Positions 7,940-16,710 of a DNA stretch of 64,000 nucleotides are shown in pieces. A program made the position numbers and the translations under genes. The first letter of the stretch is position 1. The number at the start of each line of letters is the position of its first letter. Origin of the DNA: Streptomyces sp. GS7 (lineage in GTDB: Bacteria; Actinomycetota; Actinomycetes; Streptomycetales; Streptomycetaceae); the NCBI RefSeq assembly GCF_009834125.1, contig NZ_CP047146.1, positions 2,101,501 through 2,165,500 on the forward strand, read 5' to 3'. A model generated the notes under the pieces. That model ran no database searches, was not told the DNA's origin, and saw only the letters and a program-made list of their open reading frames with translations.

Positions 7940-9571
7940 ATGGCAGCCGGCCCGGCCCCCGCCCCCGCCTTCACCAGCTACGTCGACATCGTCCTGGGGT
8001 CCCTCGCCCGCGACCCGGCCCGCGCCGTCCTCACCCCCGCCGACGGTCGCCCCGACGTCACCGCCGGCGCCTTACACGCCACCGTGCACCGCATGGCCGC
8101 CGTCCTCGCCGGCCACGGCATCGGCCGCGGCGACACCGTCTCCCTCCTCAGCGGCAACCTCCCGGAGGTGCTCGCCGCCCGGTACGCCGCCAACCTCATC
8201 GGCGCACGGGTGGTGTTCCTCTACGACGGCATGGCCGCGGAGACCCTGGCCCGTATCGCCGAGAGCGTGGAGACCGCGCTGCTGGTGGTCGACCCGGCGC
8301 TGTGCGACACCGCCCGCGCCCTGCTCGGCCATCTCACCGGCCCCCGCCCCCGGGCCATGACCCTCGGCCCGCTGCCCGGCCCCTCAGGGGAGCAGGCCCC
8401 GGGCTCCGCTCCCGATACGCCCGGCGACCGGGCGCCCCTCGGCCCCGACCTCCTCGCCGCCTGTGCCGCGCTCCCCGCCACCCCCACCGTGGCCGCCGCC
8501 GCCCGCCCCGAGGACGACTGGTGCATCCGCCACACCGGCGGAACGACCGGTATCCCCAAGGGAGTCCGGATGGCCCACGCGCCGTTCGCCGGGATGCTCG
8601 GCGGCCTCCGCCTGGAAGGCGCCGGCGACCCGCCCCGCCTCCTGGCCTGCACCTCGCTCGCCCACCTGGCGGGCATCATGGCCGACATCACCCTCGCGGC
8701 AGGCGGCAGCGTCGTCCTCCACCGCCGCTTCGACCCCACCGCCGTCCTGGCCGCCATCGCCCGCGAGCGCATCACCCACCTCTGGCTGCTGCCCCCGCTC
8801 CTCTACCGCCTCCTCGACGACCCCACCCTCCCCACCACGGACCTCGCTTCCCTCACCCGCATCACCTACGGGGGCTGCGTCGCCTCCCCGTCCCGGATGC
8901 GTCGCGCGGCGGAGGTCTTCGGGCCGGTCCTCTACGGGTGGTACGGCCAGTCCGAGGCGATGTCGATCACCGAGGCGGGCCCCGCGGACCACACCGCCCT
9001 CGCCGCCGACGGCCCGATGACCGTCGGCCGCCCGCTGCCCGGCGTCACCCTCGCCATCCGCGACGCGGACGGCCGGGACCTGCCGCCGGGAGAGCCCGGC
9101 GAGGTCCACGTGCGCTCCACCGGGGCGATGTCCGGCTACTGGAAGCAGCCCGAACTCACCGCGCAGGTCCTGCGCGACGGCTGGGTGCGCACCGGCGACG
9201 TCGGCCACCTGGACGCCGAGGGCCGCCTCTACCTCGTCGACCGCCTCAAGGACGTCATCATCGTCGTGGGCGGCCACGTCCATCCCGCGGAGATCGAGGA
9301 CCTCCTCCACGCCCACCCCGCCGTCGCCCACTCCGCCGTCTACGGAGTCCGCACCCCCGACGACGCCGAGGAGGTGCACGCCGCGATCGTCCCCGCCCCC
9401 GGCCACTCCGCCGACGAGGTCTCGCTGTCCGCCCTCCGCGCCTACGTCACCGCGCACAAGGGCGCCCTGTACGCCCCCGCCGCGGTCCACGTCCTGGACG
9501 CCATCCCGCTGACCCCGGTGGGCAAGCCCGACAGGAAGCGCCTGCGCGCGACGGCCGCGACGGCCCCCTGA
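7940..9571 (+). CDS. AMP-binding acyl-CoA synthetase / ligase family enzyme
   Basis: A 543-residue ANL-superfamily adenylating enzyme. The ATP/phosphate loop is HTGGTTGIPKGVRMAH near residue 200, the A5-type motif is YGWYGQSEA, and the hinge and lysine regions are GWVRTGDVGHLD, LVDRLKDVIIVVGGHVHPAE and a C-terminal TPVGKPDRKRL carrying the catalytic Lys. The length and an intact C-terminal domain suggest an active acid-CoA ligase. The substrate cannot be read from sequence. AAGGAG precedes the ATG at 7940. It stands alone, with no adjacent carrier protein or oxidation genes. Confidence 0.85.
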   Translation: MAAGPAPAPAFTSYVDIVLGSLARDPARAVLTPADGRPDVTAGALHATVHRMAAVLAGHGIGRGDTVSLLSGNLPEVLAARYAANLIGARVVFLYDGMAAETLARIAESVETALLVVDPALCDTARALLGHLTGPRPRAMTLGPLPGPSGEQAPGSAPDTPGDRAPLGPDLLAACAALPATPTVAAAARPEDDWCIRHTGGTTGIPKGVRMAHAPFAGMLGGLRLEGAGDPPRLLACTSLAHLAGIMADITLAAGGSVVLHRRFDPTAVLAAIARERITHLWLLPPLLYRLLDDPTLPTTDLASLTRITYGGCVASPSRMRRAAEVFGPVLYGWYGQSEAMSITEAGPADHTALAADGPMTVGRPLPGVTLAIRDADGRDLPPGEPGEVHVRSTGAMSGYWKQPELTAQVLRDGWVRTGDVGHLDAEGRLYLVDRLKDVIIVVGGHVHPAEIEDLLHAHPAVAHSAVYGVRTPDDAEEVHAAIVPAPGHSADEVSLSALRAYVTAHKGALYAPAAVHVLDAIPLTPVGKPDRKRLRATAATAP

Positions 9572-9696
9572 AACCCGCCCGCGCCACCGCCGCCCGCGGC
9601 CCTCAAATCCCGCCTGGCCAGCGGCTTTTGTCAGTGCCCGGCGGTAAAATGGGAACCAGTAAGTGAGGGTTCTCAACGCTCCAGGAGGTCTGCCGG

Positions 9697-9969
9697 ATGG
9701 CCGCAGCCGCACTCATGACGAAGCCTCTCCCGACCCACCCGCTGCCCAGGAAACCGCTCCCCGCCGGATGGCCCCGTGAGCGGTACGAATCCCACAACCG
9801 CCGCCTGAAGGCGATGCGCCTGGCGATAGCCCTGCTCGACACCGGCGTCTACCGCCCCGAGCACGCCACCAACGGCAAGATCCGCACCACCGCCCTCGCC
9901 ATCGGCGTCCACCGCCCCTCCGACACCACCTGCCGCCTGGTCCGCGCCCTGATCTACGACAACTGCTGA
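9697..9969 (+). CDS. Small uncharacterised protein (90 aa)
   Basis: The ATG at 9697 has a strong AGGAGG 8 bases upstream. The 90-residue product is basic and soluble. It has a proline-rich N-terminus (KPLPTHPLPRKPLP) and a helical centre (NRRLKAMRLAIALLDTGVY), ending in RPSDTTCRLVRALIYDNC. I do not recognise the family. The GIRPSDTTCRLVR-like end could be a small helix-turn-helix, but this is weak. A strong hairpin follows at 9986-10016, so it is probably a single-gene transcript. Confidence 0.65.
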   Translation: MAAAALMTKPLPTHPLPRKPLPAGWPRERYESHNRRLKAMRLAIALLDTGVYRPEHATNGKIRTTALAIGVHRPSDTTCRLVRALIYDNC

Positions 9970-9985
9970 CACCTGCCGATCGCCG

Positions 9986-10016
9986 CCGGCCCGGGGCTCC
10001 CCACGCCCCGGGCCGG
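9986..10016 (+). terminator. Terminator hairpin after the 90-aa gene
   Basis: A perfect 12-bp stem, CCGGCCCGGGGC with GCCCCGGGCCGG, closes a 7-base loop. Outer pairing of GACACCT with AGGTGTC may extend it. It separates the small gene from the kinase-MFS gene. Confidence 0.65.
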
Positions 10017-10191
10017 TAGGTGTCCACCCCGGCCCCACGGCCGCCCTCGGGCGGCGGCGCAGGGGCGGCGGTGCGGCCGGTCAGCCCTCCGGCGGTGCGG
10101 CGATGCGGAGTCCGGGACTCCACGGAAGGAAGGACGACGAGGAAGCGCGGAATCCGACACCGCGGCCCGCGCCGTGGATTACCTTTCCCCC

Positions 10192-12942
10192 GTGGACCAG
10201 TTGATCTCCTCAGACCCGACGCACATAGGCCCGTACCGCCTGATCGCCCGCCTGGGCGCCGGCGGTATGGGCCTGGTCTATCTGGGCCGTTCCGAGGCCG
10301 GGCGGACCGTCGCGGTGAAGGTCGTCCAGGCCGAGCACGCACAACACCCGGAGTTCCGCGGGCGCTTCGCCCGTGAGGTGGCGGCCGCGCGGAAGGTGGG
10401 CGGTTCCTGGACGGCGGCCGTTCTCGACGCCGACACCGAGGCCGCCGTGCCCTGGGTGGCGACCCAGTACATCCCGGGGCCCGACCTGACCACGGTGGTG
10501 GCGAACGACTTCGGGCCGCTGCCCGACAACTCCGTGCGGGTGCTGGCCAACCGCCTCGCCCTGGCCCTGCAGGCGGTGCACGGGGCGGGCCTGATCCACC
10601 GGGACCTCAAGCCGTCCAACGTGCTGGTGACGGTGGACGGGCCGCGCGTGATCGACTTCGGTATCGCGCGGGCCATGGACAGCCTCGCCGGGGACAGCCT
10701 GCACACCCGCACCGGCATGCTGATCGGTTCCCCCGGTTTCATGTCGCCCGAGCAGGTGCGCGGTCTCGAACTCACCCCCGCCAGCGACGTGTTCTGCCTG
10801 GGCGCCGTGCTCGTCTACGCCGCCACCGGACGCCTGCTCTTCGGCGCCGCGGAGACCGGGCTGAACGCCCACCTCTTCCGGGTCGCCGAGGAGGAGCCGA
10901 ACCTGACCGGCGTACCGGAGCCGCTGCTCGACCTCGTCCGCCAGTGCCTCGACAAGAACCCGGCCGAGCGGCCCACCCTCCAGCAGGTCGCCGCCCGCAC
11001 GGCGGCCGACGCGCACGGGGACGCGGACACGGACGCGGACGGGGAATGGCTGCCGGGCGCCGTCCTGGCCCAACTCGGCCGTCACGCGGCGAAGTTGCTG
11101 GACTTCGCCCCCGAGACGACCGCCGGCACACCCGGTTCCGCGCCCGCCGACGCGCCGACGCCCGTCGCGGACCCGCGCATCCCCTCCGCGCAGCCACAGC
11201 CGCAGCCGACGGCACCCCCGCCGCCCGCGTACGCGCCCACCGCCCCGGCGCACGCCGTCCCCCCGCAGGGATTCGGACCGCCCCCGGGCATGGCCACCCC
11301 CACCTGGTCCGCGGCTCCGCCCGCACCGCCCGCGGCCTGGTCCCCACCGCCCGCGGCCTGGTCCCCACCGCCCGCGGGTTGGTCCCCACCGCCCGCCCAG
11401 GACTCGTCGGTCCCGCACCGTATGCGCTGGTGGGGCCTGGCGGTGGCCGCCCTCGTGCAGCTGATCGTGCTGCTCGACGCCACGTCCCTGCACATGGCGA
11501 TGCCGGCGATCATGGCTGATCTGCACCTCCGCGCCACCGACCTGAAGTGGCTGTTCGCCGGCTATGAACTGGCCTTCGGCGGGCTGCTGCTGCTCGGTGG
11601 GCACCTCGCGGACCTGGTGGGCCGCAAACGGATGCTGGTCATCGGCCTGTCCGGTTTCGCGGTGGCCGCCGCGTTCGGCGGCCTGGCCGTCTCCTCCGGC
11701 ATGCTGGTCGCGGCCCGCGCCCTGCAAGGCGTCTTCGCCGCGCTGCTGTCGCCGGCCGCACTGGCCCTGGTGGCGGCCGACTTCCCCGAGCCGAAGGCCC
11801 GCGGCAGGGCCTTCGGGATCTACGCCGCGATCGCCGTCGGCGGCTCGTCGGTGGGCCTGTTCGCCGGCGGCTGGCTGCTGGTGTCCCTGAGCTGGCGCTG
11901 GTGCCTGTTCGCCGACGTCCCCCTCGCCCTGATCGCCGTGATCGGCGCGGCCACCCTGGTCCACGACCGCCCCGTCCACACCGGCCCCCGCTTCGACGCC
12001 CCCGGCCTGCTGCTCGGCTCCGGCGGCATCGCCGCCCTCATCTACGGCTTCCAGCAGACGGGTTCGCGCGGCTGGACCGACCTCCTGGTGCTGGCGCTGC
12101 TCGCGCTCGGCACCGCCCTGCTGACCGCCTTCTTCTGGTGGCAGACCAGCGCGGCCACCGCGCTCCTGCCCCCGTACGCCATCAGGGACCGCGCCCGCGC
12201 CGGCTCCTTCGTCACACTCTTCCTGGCCGGCGTCGGCACGCTCGCCCTCTTCCCGACCCTGACGGGGTACCTGCAGAACATCCGCGGCTACTCCCCGAGC
12301 CAGGCCGCCGTGGCGATCCTGCCCACGGCCGTCGCCATCGTCATCGGCTCCACCCAGATCTCCGCCCGCCTGCTGCACCGCACCGCACCGCGCAACCTGA
12401 TCGTGCCGGGCCTGCTGCTCACCGCGCTCGGTCTGGCGCTCCTGTCCCTCCTCACGCCCGACAGCGGGTACGCCACCCTGCCCCTGCCGGGCATGCTCCT
12501 CACCGGCCTCGGCCTCGGCATGGCCCTGATGCCGCTCCTCTCCCTCGCCACGGCCGGCCTCGCCGCGCAGGACTCCGGCGGGGGCGCGGCGGTGACCAGC
12601 ACGGCCAACCAGGTCGGCGGGGCGCTCGGCACCGCGCTGTTCGGCAGCGTCCTGTCCTCGGCCATCGCCGCCCGCATGGAACGGGTACCCGGCCTCGGGC
12701 AGGGCTTCGCCGACGCGGCCCGGAACGGCCGGATCCTCAACCCGCGAGGAGTGCCACCACAGCTGGCGGCACACCTCACCAGGGCAACGCTGGGCGGCTA
12801 CACCACCACCCTGTGGTGCTCGGTCGGCATCACCCTCCTCGCCGGCCTGGCCGCCGCCCTCCTCATCAGGTCCACCGCCCCCACGCTCCCCCAACTCCCC
12901 GAACCACCCCTCCCGCCCTACGCCCAGCCGCCCACCCACTGA
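10192..12942 (+). CDS. Fusion of Ser/Thr protein kinase and 14-TM MFS (DHA2-type) transporter
   Basis: A 916-residue continuous frame. Residues 1-270 are a full Hanks-type kinase: GAGGMGLVYLG loop, VAVK with Lys43, HRDLKPSN with Asp138, DFG at 155-157 and SPEQ. Residues ~320-405 are a Pro/Ala-rich linker with a 7-residue repeat. From ~411 an EmrB/QacA-like exporter follows, with LDATSLHMAMPAI, motif A as GGHLADLVGRKRM and about 14 membrane segments. The GTG at 10192 gives the usual kinase start (MDQLISSDPTHIGPYRL); a GTG at 10174 is possible. There is no clear ribosome site, so it may be leaderless. The kinase would be cytosolic and could phosphorylate its own transporter or linker. Substrate is unknown. 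Confidence 0.88.
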   Translation: MDQLISSDPTHIGPYRLIARLGAGGMGLVYLGRSEAGRTVAVKVVQAEHAQHPEFRGRFAREVAAARKVGGSWTAAVLDADTEAAVPWVATQYIPGPDLTTVVANDFGPLPDNSVRVLANRLALALQAVHGAGLIHRDLKPSNVLVTVDGPRVIDFGIARAMDSLAGDSLHTRTGMLIGSPGFMSPEQVRGLELTPASDVFCLGAVLVYAATGRLLFGAAETGLNAHLFRVAEEEPNLTGVPEPLLDLVRQCLDKNPAERPTLQQVAARTAADAHGDADTDADGEWLPGAVLAQLGRHAAKLLDFAPETTAGTPGSAPADAPTPVADPRIPSAQPQPQPTAPPPPAYAPTAPAHAVPPQGFGPPPGMATPTWSAAPPAPPAAWSPPPAAWSPPPAGWSPPPAQDSSVPHRMRWWGLAVAALVQLIVLLDATSLHMAMPAIMADLHLRATDLKWLFAGYELAFGGLLLLGGHLADLVGRKRMLVIGLSGFAVAAAFGGLAVSSGMLVAARALQGVFAALLSPAALALVAADFPEPKARGRAFGIYAAIAVGGSSVGLFAGGWLLVSLSWRWCLFADVPLALIAVIGAATLVHDRPVHTGPRFDAPGLLLGSGGIAALIYGFQQTGSRGWTDLLVLALLALGTALLTAFFWWQTSAATALLPPYAIRDRARAGSFVTLFLAGVGTLALFPTLTGYLQNIRGYSPSQAAVAILPTAVAIVIGSTQISARLLHRTAPRNLIVPGLLLTALGLALLSLLTPDSGYATLPLPGMLLTGLGLGMALMPLLSLATAGLAAQDSGGGAAVTSTANQVGGALGTALFGSVLSSAIAARMERVPGLGQGFADAARNGRILNPRGVPPQLAAHLTRATLGGYTTTLWCSVGITLLAGLAAALLIRSTAPTLPQLPEPPLPPYAQPPTH
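11326..11388 (+). repeat. Three 21-bp tandem repeats in the kinase-MFS linker
   Basis: Three in-frame copies of a 21-bp unit each encode seven residues ending in W-S-P (PPAAWSP type). They sit in the linker between kinase and transporter, so copy changes would alter linker length without breaking the frame. Confidence 0.8.
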
Positions 12943-13078
12943 CCCGCCACCCCGGCGGCAGCACGCAACCACCCGAGAACCGCCCCCAAAGCCCCGCAGC
13001 CGTACGGACTTTCACCCCTCCACACGGCCCGACGGTCCCCGCCAGGCCACCTGCCCCTCCACCACCAGCACGAAAAGA

Positions 13079-13122
13079 GCCGCCGGCCGCGCCTCCCCGG
13101 AAGGGAGTACGCGGCCGACGGC
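13079..13122 (-). terminator. Terminator hairpin downstream of glnA
   Basis: A 13-bp stem with one mismatch (13079-13091 with 13110-13122). On the glnA strand it is followed by CTCTTTTC, giving a T-rich tail. It may also end transcription of the kinase-MFS gene from the other side. Confidence 0.6.
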
Positions 13123-13138
13123 CCAGAGACGGCCCAGG

Positions 13139-13156
13139 AGAGCGGAAACCCGCTCT
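13139..13156 (-). terminator. Short hairpin just after glnA
   Basis: AGAGCGG-4-CCGCTCT, a perfect 7-bp stem 15 bases beyond the glnA stop. It may be a first, weaker terminator or an RNA 3'-end stabiliser. Confidence 0.45.
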
Positions 13157-13170
13157 GACCTGTGGCGTTC

Positions 13171-14580
13171 TTAGATGTCGAAGTACAGCTCGAACTCGTG
13201 CGGGTGCGGCCGGAGCTGGATCGGGGCGATCTCGTTGGTGCGCTTGTAGTCGATCCAGGTCTCGATCAGGTCGGAGGTGAAGACACCGCCCTGCTGGAGG
13301 TACTCGTTGTCGGCCTCAAGGGCGTCGAGGACGGCGGGGAGCGAGGTCGGGACCTGGGGGACGCCCGCGTGCTCTTCGGGGGCGAGCTCGTAGAGGTCCT
13401 TGTCGATGGGCTCGGCGGGCTCGATCTTGTTCTTGACGCCGTCCAGGCCGGCCAGGAGGAGGGCCGAGAACGCGAGGTACGGGTTCGAGGACGGGTCCGG
13501 GGCGCGGAACTCGACGCGCTTGGCCTTGGGGTTGGAGCCCGTGATCGGGATGCGCATGGCGGCGGAGCGGTTGCGCTGCGAGTAGACCAGGTTGACCGGG
13601 GCCTCGAAGCCGGGGACCAGGCGGTGGTAGGAGTTCACCGTGGGGTTGGTGAACGCCAGGAGCGAGGGGGCGTGCTTGAGGATGCCGCCGATGTAGTAGC
13701 GGGCGGTGTCCGAGAGGCCCGCGTAGCCCTGCTCGTCGTAGAAGAGGGGCGCGCCACCCTGCCACAGGGACTGGTGGACGTGCATGCCGGAGCCGTTGTC
13801 GCCGAAGATCGGCTTGGGCATGAAGGTGGCGGTCTTGCCGTTGCGCCAGGCGACGTTCTTGACGATGTACTTGAACTGCATCAGGTCGTCGGCGGCGGCG
13901 AGCAGGGTGTTGAACTTGTAGTTGATCTCCGCCTGGCCGGCGGTGCCGACCTCGTGGTGCTGGCGCTCGACCTGGAGGCCGGACTTCTCCAGCTCCAGGG
14001 AGATCTCGGCACGCAGGTCGGCGAAGTGGTCGACCGGCGGGGCCGGGAAGTAGCCGCCCTTGTAGCGGACCTTGTAGCCGCGGTTGTCCTCGCGGGCGCC
14101 GGTGTTCCAGGCGCCGGCCTCGGAGTCGATGTGGTAGAAGCCCTGGTTCGCGGAGGTCTCGAAGCGGACCGAGTCGAAGACGTAGAACTCCGCCTCGGGG
14201 CCGAAGTACGCGGTGTCCGCGATGCCGGTGGAGGCGAGGTACGCCTCGGCCTTCTTGGCGATGTTGCGCGGGTCGCGGCTGTACTGCTCGCCCGTGATCG
14301 GGTCGTGGATGAAGAAGTTGATGTTGAGGTGCTTCTCCTGGCGGAACGGGTCCAGGCGGGCCGTCGACAGGTCCGGGCGCAGCGCCATGTCCGACTCGTG
14401 GATCGCCTGGAAGCCGCGGATCGACGAACCGTCGAACGCCAGCTCCTCGTCCGGGTCGAACGCCGCAGCGGGGATCGTGAAGTGCTGCATCACGCCCGGC
14501 AGGTCGCAGAAACGGACGTCGACGAACTTCACGTCCTCATCCGCGATGAACTTCTTCGCGTCGTCGGCGTTCTGGAACAT
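13171..14580 (-). CDS. glnA: Glutamine synthetase type I
   Basis: A 469-residue GSI, the main ammonium-assimilating enzyme, forming a dodecamer. The start is [37 protein letters not shown], the [11 protein letters not shown] metal segment, [12 protein letters not shown], and [20 protein letters not shown] are present. The adenylylation tyrosine lies in [13 protein letters not shown], so control by GlnE adenylyltransferase is expected. AGGAGG-type bases precede the ATG. A GlnR-like box is at 14682-14719. The gene diverges from the RDD gene. Confidence 0.97.
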   Translation of the reverse strand: MFQNADDAKKFIADEDVKFVDVRFCDLPGVMQHFTIPAAAFDPDEELAFDGSSIRGFQAIHESDMALRPDLSTARLDPFRQEKHLNINFFIHDPITGEQYSRDPRNIAKKAEAYLASTGIADTAYFGPEAEFYVFDSVRFETSANQGFYHIDSEAGAWNTGAREDNRGYKVRYKGGYFPAPPVDHFADLRAEISLELEKSGLQVERQHHEVGTAGQAEINYKFNTLLAAADDLMQFKYIVKNVAWRNGKTATFMPKPIFGDNGSGMHVHQSLWQGGAPLFYDEQGYAGLSDTARYYIGGILKHAPSLLAFTNPTVNSYHRLVPGFEAPVNLVYSQRNRSAAMRIPITGSNPKAKRVEFRAPDPSSNPYLAFSALLLAGLDGVKNKIEPAEPIDKDLYELAPEEHAGVPQVPTSLPAVLDALEADNEYLQQGGVFTSDLIETWIDYKRTNEIAPIQLRPHPHEFELYFDI

Positions 14581-14681
14581 CCAACTCCTCCTAGCCCGGT
14601 CGGCCGGCCGGCGGACCCGGGGTTGCTACTCGGAGCGCGTCCATGTGCGGTGGCGCGCTTGCCCGACCATAGGCAGGCGGG

Positions 14682-14719
14682 ATTTCCCAAGCATGACCCA
14701 TTTGTTTCGCCGAGGTTAA
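14682..14719 (-). promoter_or_regulatory. GlnR-type box upstream of glnA
   Basis: On the glnA strand the site reads TTAAC-n6-GAAAC-n6-GTCAT-n6-GAAAT, 102-139 bases before the start. Each half-site differs from the GlnR consensus by at most one base, and the spacing is exact. Confidence 0.8.
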
Positions 14720-14838
14720 CCGGCGCGCTGTCGCCCCCGTCTCCCAGTGTGCGCCCTCGGAGCCCCGTCGAGCCGGTGTGCGAGGCCCACGGCAGCCCTC
14801 CGCGGAGGGAACGTATGCGGTCGCAGTACCGTGGACGG

Positions 14839-15306
14839 GTGGACAACAGGCAAGCAATGGGATCGTGGATCTCCGGGCCCCGTGCGGCAGCCGAGGACAT
14901 GGGCGTCGACTTCGGTTACCGCGGGCAGCGCCTCGGGCTGCCCGAGGAGGGGCCGGGCTCGATCGCGCGGGTCGGCCGCCGCCTCGGCGCGCTCTTCATC
15001 GACTGGGCGCTGTGCCTGCTCATCGCGTACGGGCTGCTCAGCGGCGGCAAGACGCAGTCGGCGAGCAACTGGGCGCTGGTGGTGTTCGCCGTGCTCAGCG
15101 TGCTGACGGTCGGCACGGTCGGCTTCACACCGGGCAAGCGGCTGCTGGGCCTGCGGGTGGTCGCCGAGGGTGGCGGCCGGATCTCGCTGCCGCGGGTGCT
15201 GCTGCGCACGCTGCTGCTCGTCGTCGTTATCCCGGCCGTGGTCTGGGACCGGGACGGGCGGGGGCTGCACGACCGGCTGAGCCGTTCCGTGCAGGTGCGG
15301 ATCTGA
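14839..15306 (+). CDS. RDD family membrane protein
   Basis: A 155-residue protein with a conserved soluble start (MDNRQAMGSWISGPRAAAED), then RVGRRLGALFIDWALCLLIA with the family's Arg/Asp pattern, two further hydrophobic segments and GFTPGKRLLGLRVV. RDD proteins are small membrane proteins, some tied to cation transport; this role is unproven. The GTG at 14839 lies 6 bases after TACCGT, suggesting leaderless translation. An ATG at 14815 with GGAGGG is an alternative. It ends well before the strong hairpin at 15542. Confidence 0.85.
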   Translation: MDNRQAMGSWISGPRAAAEDMGVDFGYRGQRLGLPEEGPGSIARVGRRLGALFIDWALCLLIAYGLLSGGKTQSASNWALVVFAVLSVLTVGTVGFTPGKRLLGLRVVAEGGGRISLPRVLLRTLLLVVVIPAVVWDRDGRGLHDRLSRSVQVRI

Positions 15307-15475
15307 TCCGTGGGCGCGGTGCTGATCGCCTGATCGCCGGCTCGGTTGGCCGTGTGCGGTGTGCCGTATGCCGCATGCGGTTCCCGTCGCAGGTCGCAGG
15401 TCGTGGGAGCCGTCGGTGCTGGAGGAGGGGGAGCGGCGGGTAGCTGCCCGGCTTCTCTCCTGGATGCGGCTCACC

Positions 15476-15546
15476 GGGATACGGCGAAGTGCTCTTCTCC
15501 CGGATACGGCTGGATGCCCGGATGCGGCTGTATACCCGGATACGGT
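15476..15546. repeat. Degenerate short direct repeats (CCCGGATACGG type)
   Basis: Four near copies of CCCGGATACGG/CCCGGATGCGG sit about 20 bases apart just before the hairpin. They look like low-complexity expansion in non-coding DNA. No function is evident. Confidence 0.4.
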
Positions 15547-15580
15547 GAAGCCCCGGAGCCAGCCTCCGGGGCTTCACCGT
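15542..15580. terminator. Strong bidirectional terminator hairpin
   Basis: A perfect 17-bp stem (15542-15558 with 15564-15580) with a 5-base loop. It lies between the RDD gene and the old 3' end of the DUF4191 gene and would serve both convergent transcripts. Confidence 0.85.
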
Positions 15581-15602
15581 ATTTCCGGCGCGTCGCGCGC
15601 GG

Positions 15603-15659
15603 TCAGCGCGTCTTGCCGCCGCCCTTGGGCATGCGCATGCCCTTCGACATCGGGCCCTT
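15603..15659 (-). pseudogene. Stranded original C-terminal tail of the DUF4191 gene
   Basis: On the minus strand these bases read KGPMSKGMRMPKGGGKTR then stop, with no start or upstream frame. The sequence continues naturally from VPKGP at the end of the intact DUF4191 gene 1.7 kb away. I read it as the native 3' end, cut off by an insertion. That it is the ancestral tail is inferred from the frame match and the 15-bp repeat. Confidence 0.75.
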
Positions 15660-15663
15660 CGGC
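15649..15663. repeat. Direct repeat, left copy (att-like)
   Basis: ATCGGGCCCTTCGGC, identical to 17331-17345. Both copies fall at the same codon position of the DUF4191 3' end. Confidence 0.8.
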
Positions 15664-16035
15664 GGCGTTCTCCCAGGTGGCTCTTCCGCTCACTCTGCGC
15701 GTATAGCCCCTGACCTGGGGAAATGACGAAGAAGGTCAACGTACCTCGGCCCCCGTCCCGACCTGGTGTCGATGGCGGGGGCTGTGTTGTGCCGGAGGGG
15801 TAGCCGCGTGGATGCCTATCGGTTGCCCTGAGGACGCGCCAAGAAGTCATGAGCGCATCAATGTCGCCTCGGTGGTCGATGGTTGCAAGTCGAACCAATC
15901 TCCGAATTTTCTCTACGCCAGCCGAGTCAAGATCACCGAATCCGCGAATGTGGATGGTCGGGAAGTGTGAGAACTACCCAATGCGGAGTCGGCGTCTCAG
16001 CCGATCCGATCACCTCGACTACTAGGGAGGTTTCG
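15664..16035. other. Left non-coding part of the insertion
   Basis: I see no convincing gene. The GC is lower than in flanking genes. A GGGAGG ribosome site for the hemopexin-like gene lies at its right end, and the promoter for that gene must be within it. Confidence 0.45.
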
Positions 16036-16653
16036 ATGGCCAGCAAGGTCGACGCGCTCGGCTGGGAGAACTGGGAGCGCATGTGGTTCTTCGTCGAGCA
16101 GGAATGCATCTTCTATAACGGCAAGCAGGGGACTGTCCGGGACCGCAAGAAGATCGGAGACATGTTCACTGCGATTCCTCAGTCGTTCCAGAACGGCATC
16201 GATGCCTTCGGGTTCGAGAACTGGGAGCGCCTGTGGTTCTTCAAGGGTGACCAGTACTGCTTCTACAACGCCAAGGCGCAGGAGGTTCGCGAGTCACGGA
16301 AGATCAAGGACCAGTTCACCAGGCTGCCGGACGACTTCAAGAAGGGGGTCGATGCGCTCGGGTGGGAGAGCTGGGAGCGTATGTGGTTTGTCAAGGGCGA
16401 GAGGATCGTGTTCTACAACGCCAAGGACAATGAGGTTCGGTCGGAGAATCTGCTGAAGCAGCAGTTCACCAAGCTTCCGCCCGCCTTCCAGAAGGGCCTG
16501 GACGCCTTCGGGTTCGAGAACTGGGAGCGCCTGTGGATGTTCAAGGGCGAGCAGTACTGCTTCTACAACGCCAAGGCGCAGGAAATCCGCGAGGTCAGGG
16601 ACATCAAGGCCCAGTTCCCCGGAGTACTGGAGCCGCAACCGTATATGGCGTGA
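16036..16653 (+). CDS. Four-repeat hemopexin-like protein
   Basis: The ATG at 16036 follows GGGAGG by 5 bases. The 205-residue product is almost entirely four 50-residue repeats, at residues 5-54, 55-104, 105-154 and 155-205. Each begins with a DA pair, then WERLWFFKG-type and YNAK-type segments, an Ile/Leu and a final F..LP. This matches the hemopexin repeat, whose four copies close a four-bladed propeller with the DA pairs lining the central tunnel. Repeats 1/3 and 2/4 pair, and 2 and 4 are nearly identical in DNA, so a two-repeat unit was duplicated recently. No signal peptide, so probably cytosolic. The ligand is unknown. Confidence 0.75.
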   Translation: MASKVDALGWENWERMWFFVEQECIFYNGKQGTVRDRKKIGDMFTAIPQSFQNGIDAFGFENWERLWFFKGDQYCFYNAKAQEVRESRKIKDQFTRLPDDFKKGVDALGWESWERMWFVKGERIVFYNAKDNEVRSENLLKQQFTKLPPAFQKGLDAFGFENWERLWMFKGEQYCFYNAKAQEIREVRDIKAQFPGVLEPQPYMA

Positions 16654-16710
16654 CGGACGGGATTGAGCCTCGTTGGTGTGCCTGAGCACTGATGAGGTGA
16701 CGAGCCACGT

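Noticed and set aside
10210..12972. A 920-codon open frame antisense to the kinase-MFS gene
   Set aside because: It is an effect of extreme GC at third positions. Its translation is low-complexity Gly/Arg/Gln with no domain, while the sense frame carries clear kinase and transporter motifs.
15346..15726. Plus-strand frames over the RDD-DUF4191 gap
   Set aside because: They run through the 17-bp terminator stem and degenerate repeats and across the insertion boundary; not coding.
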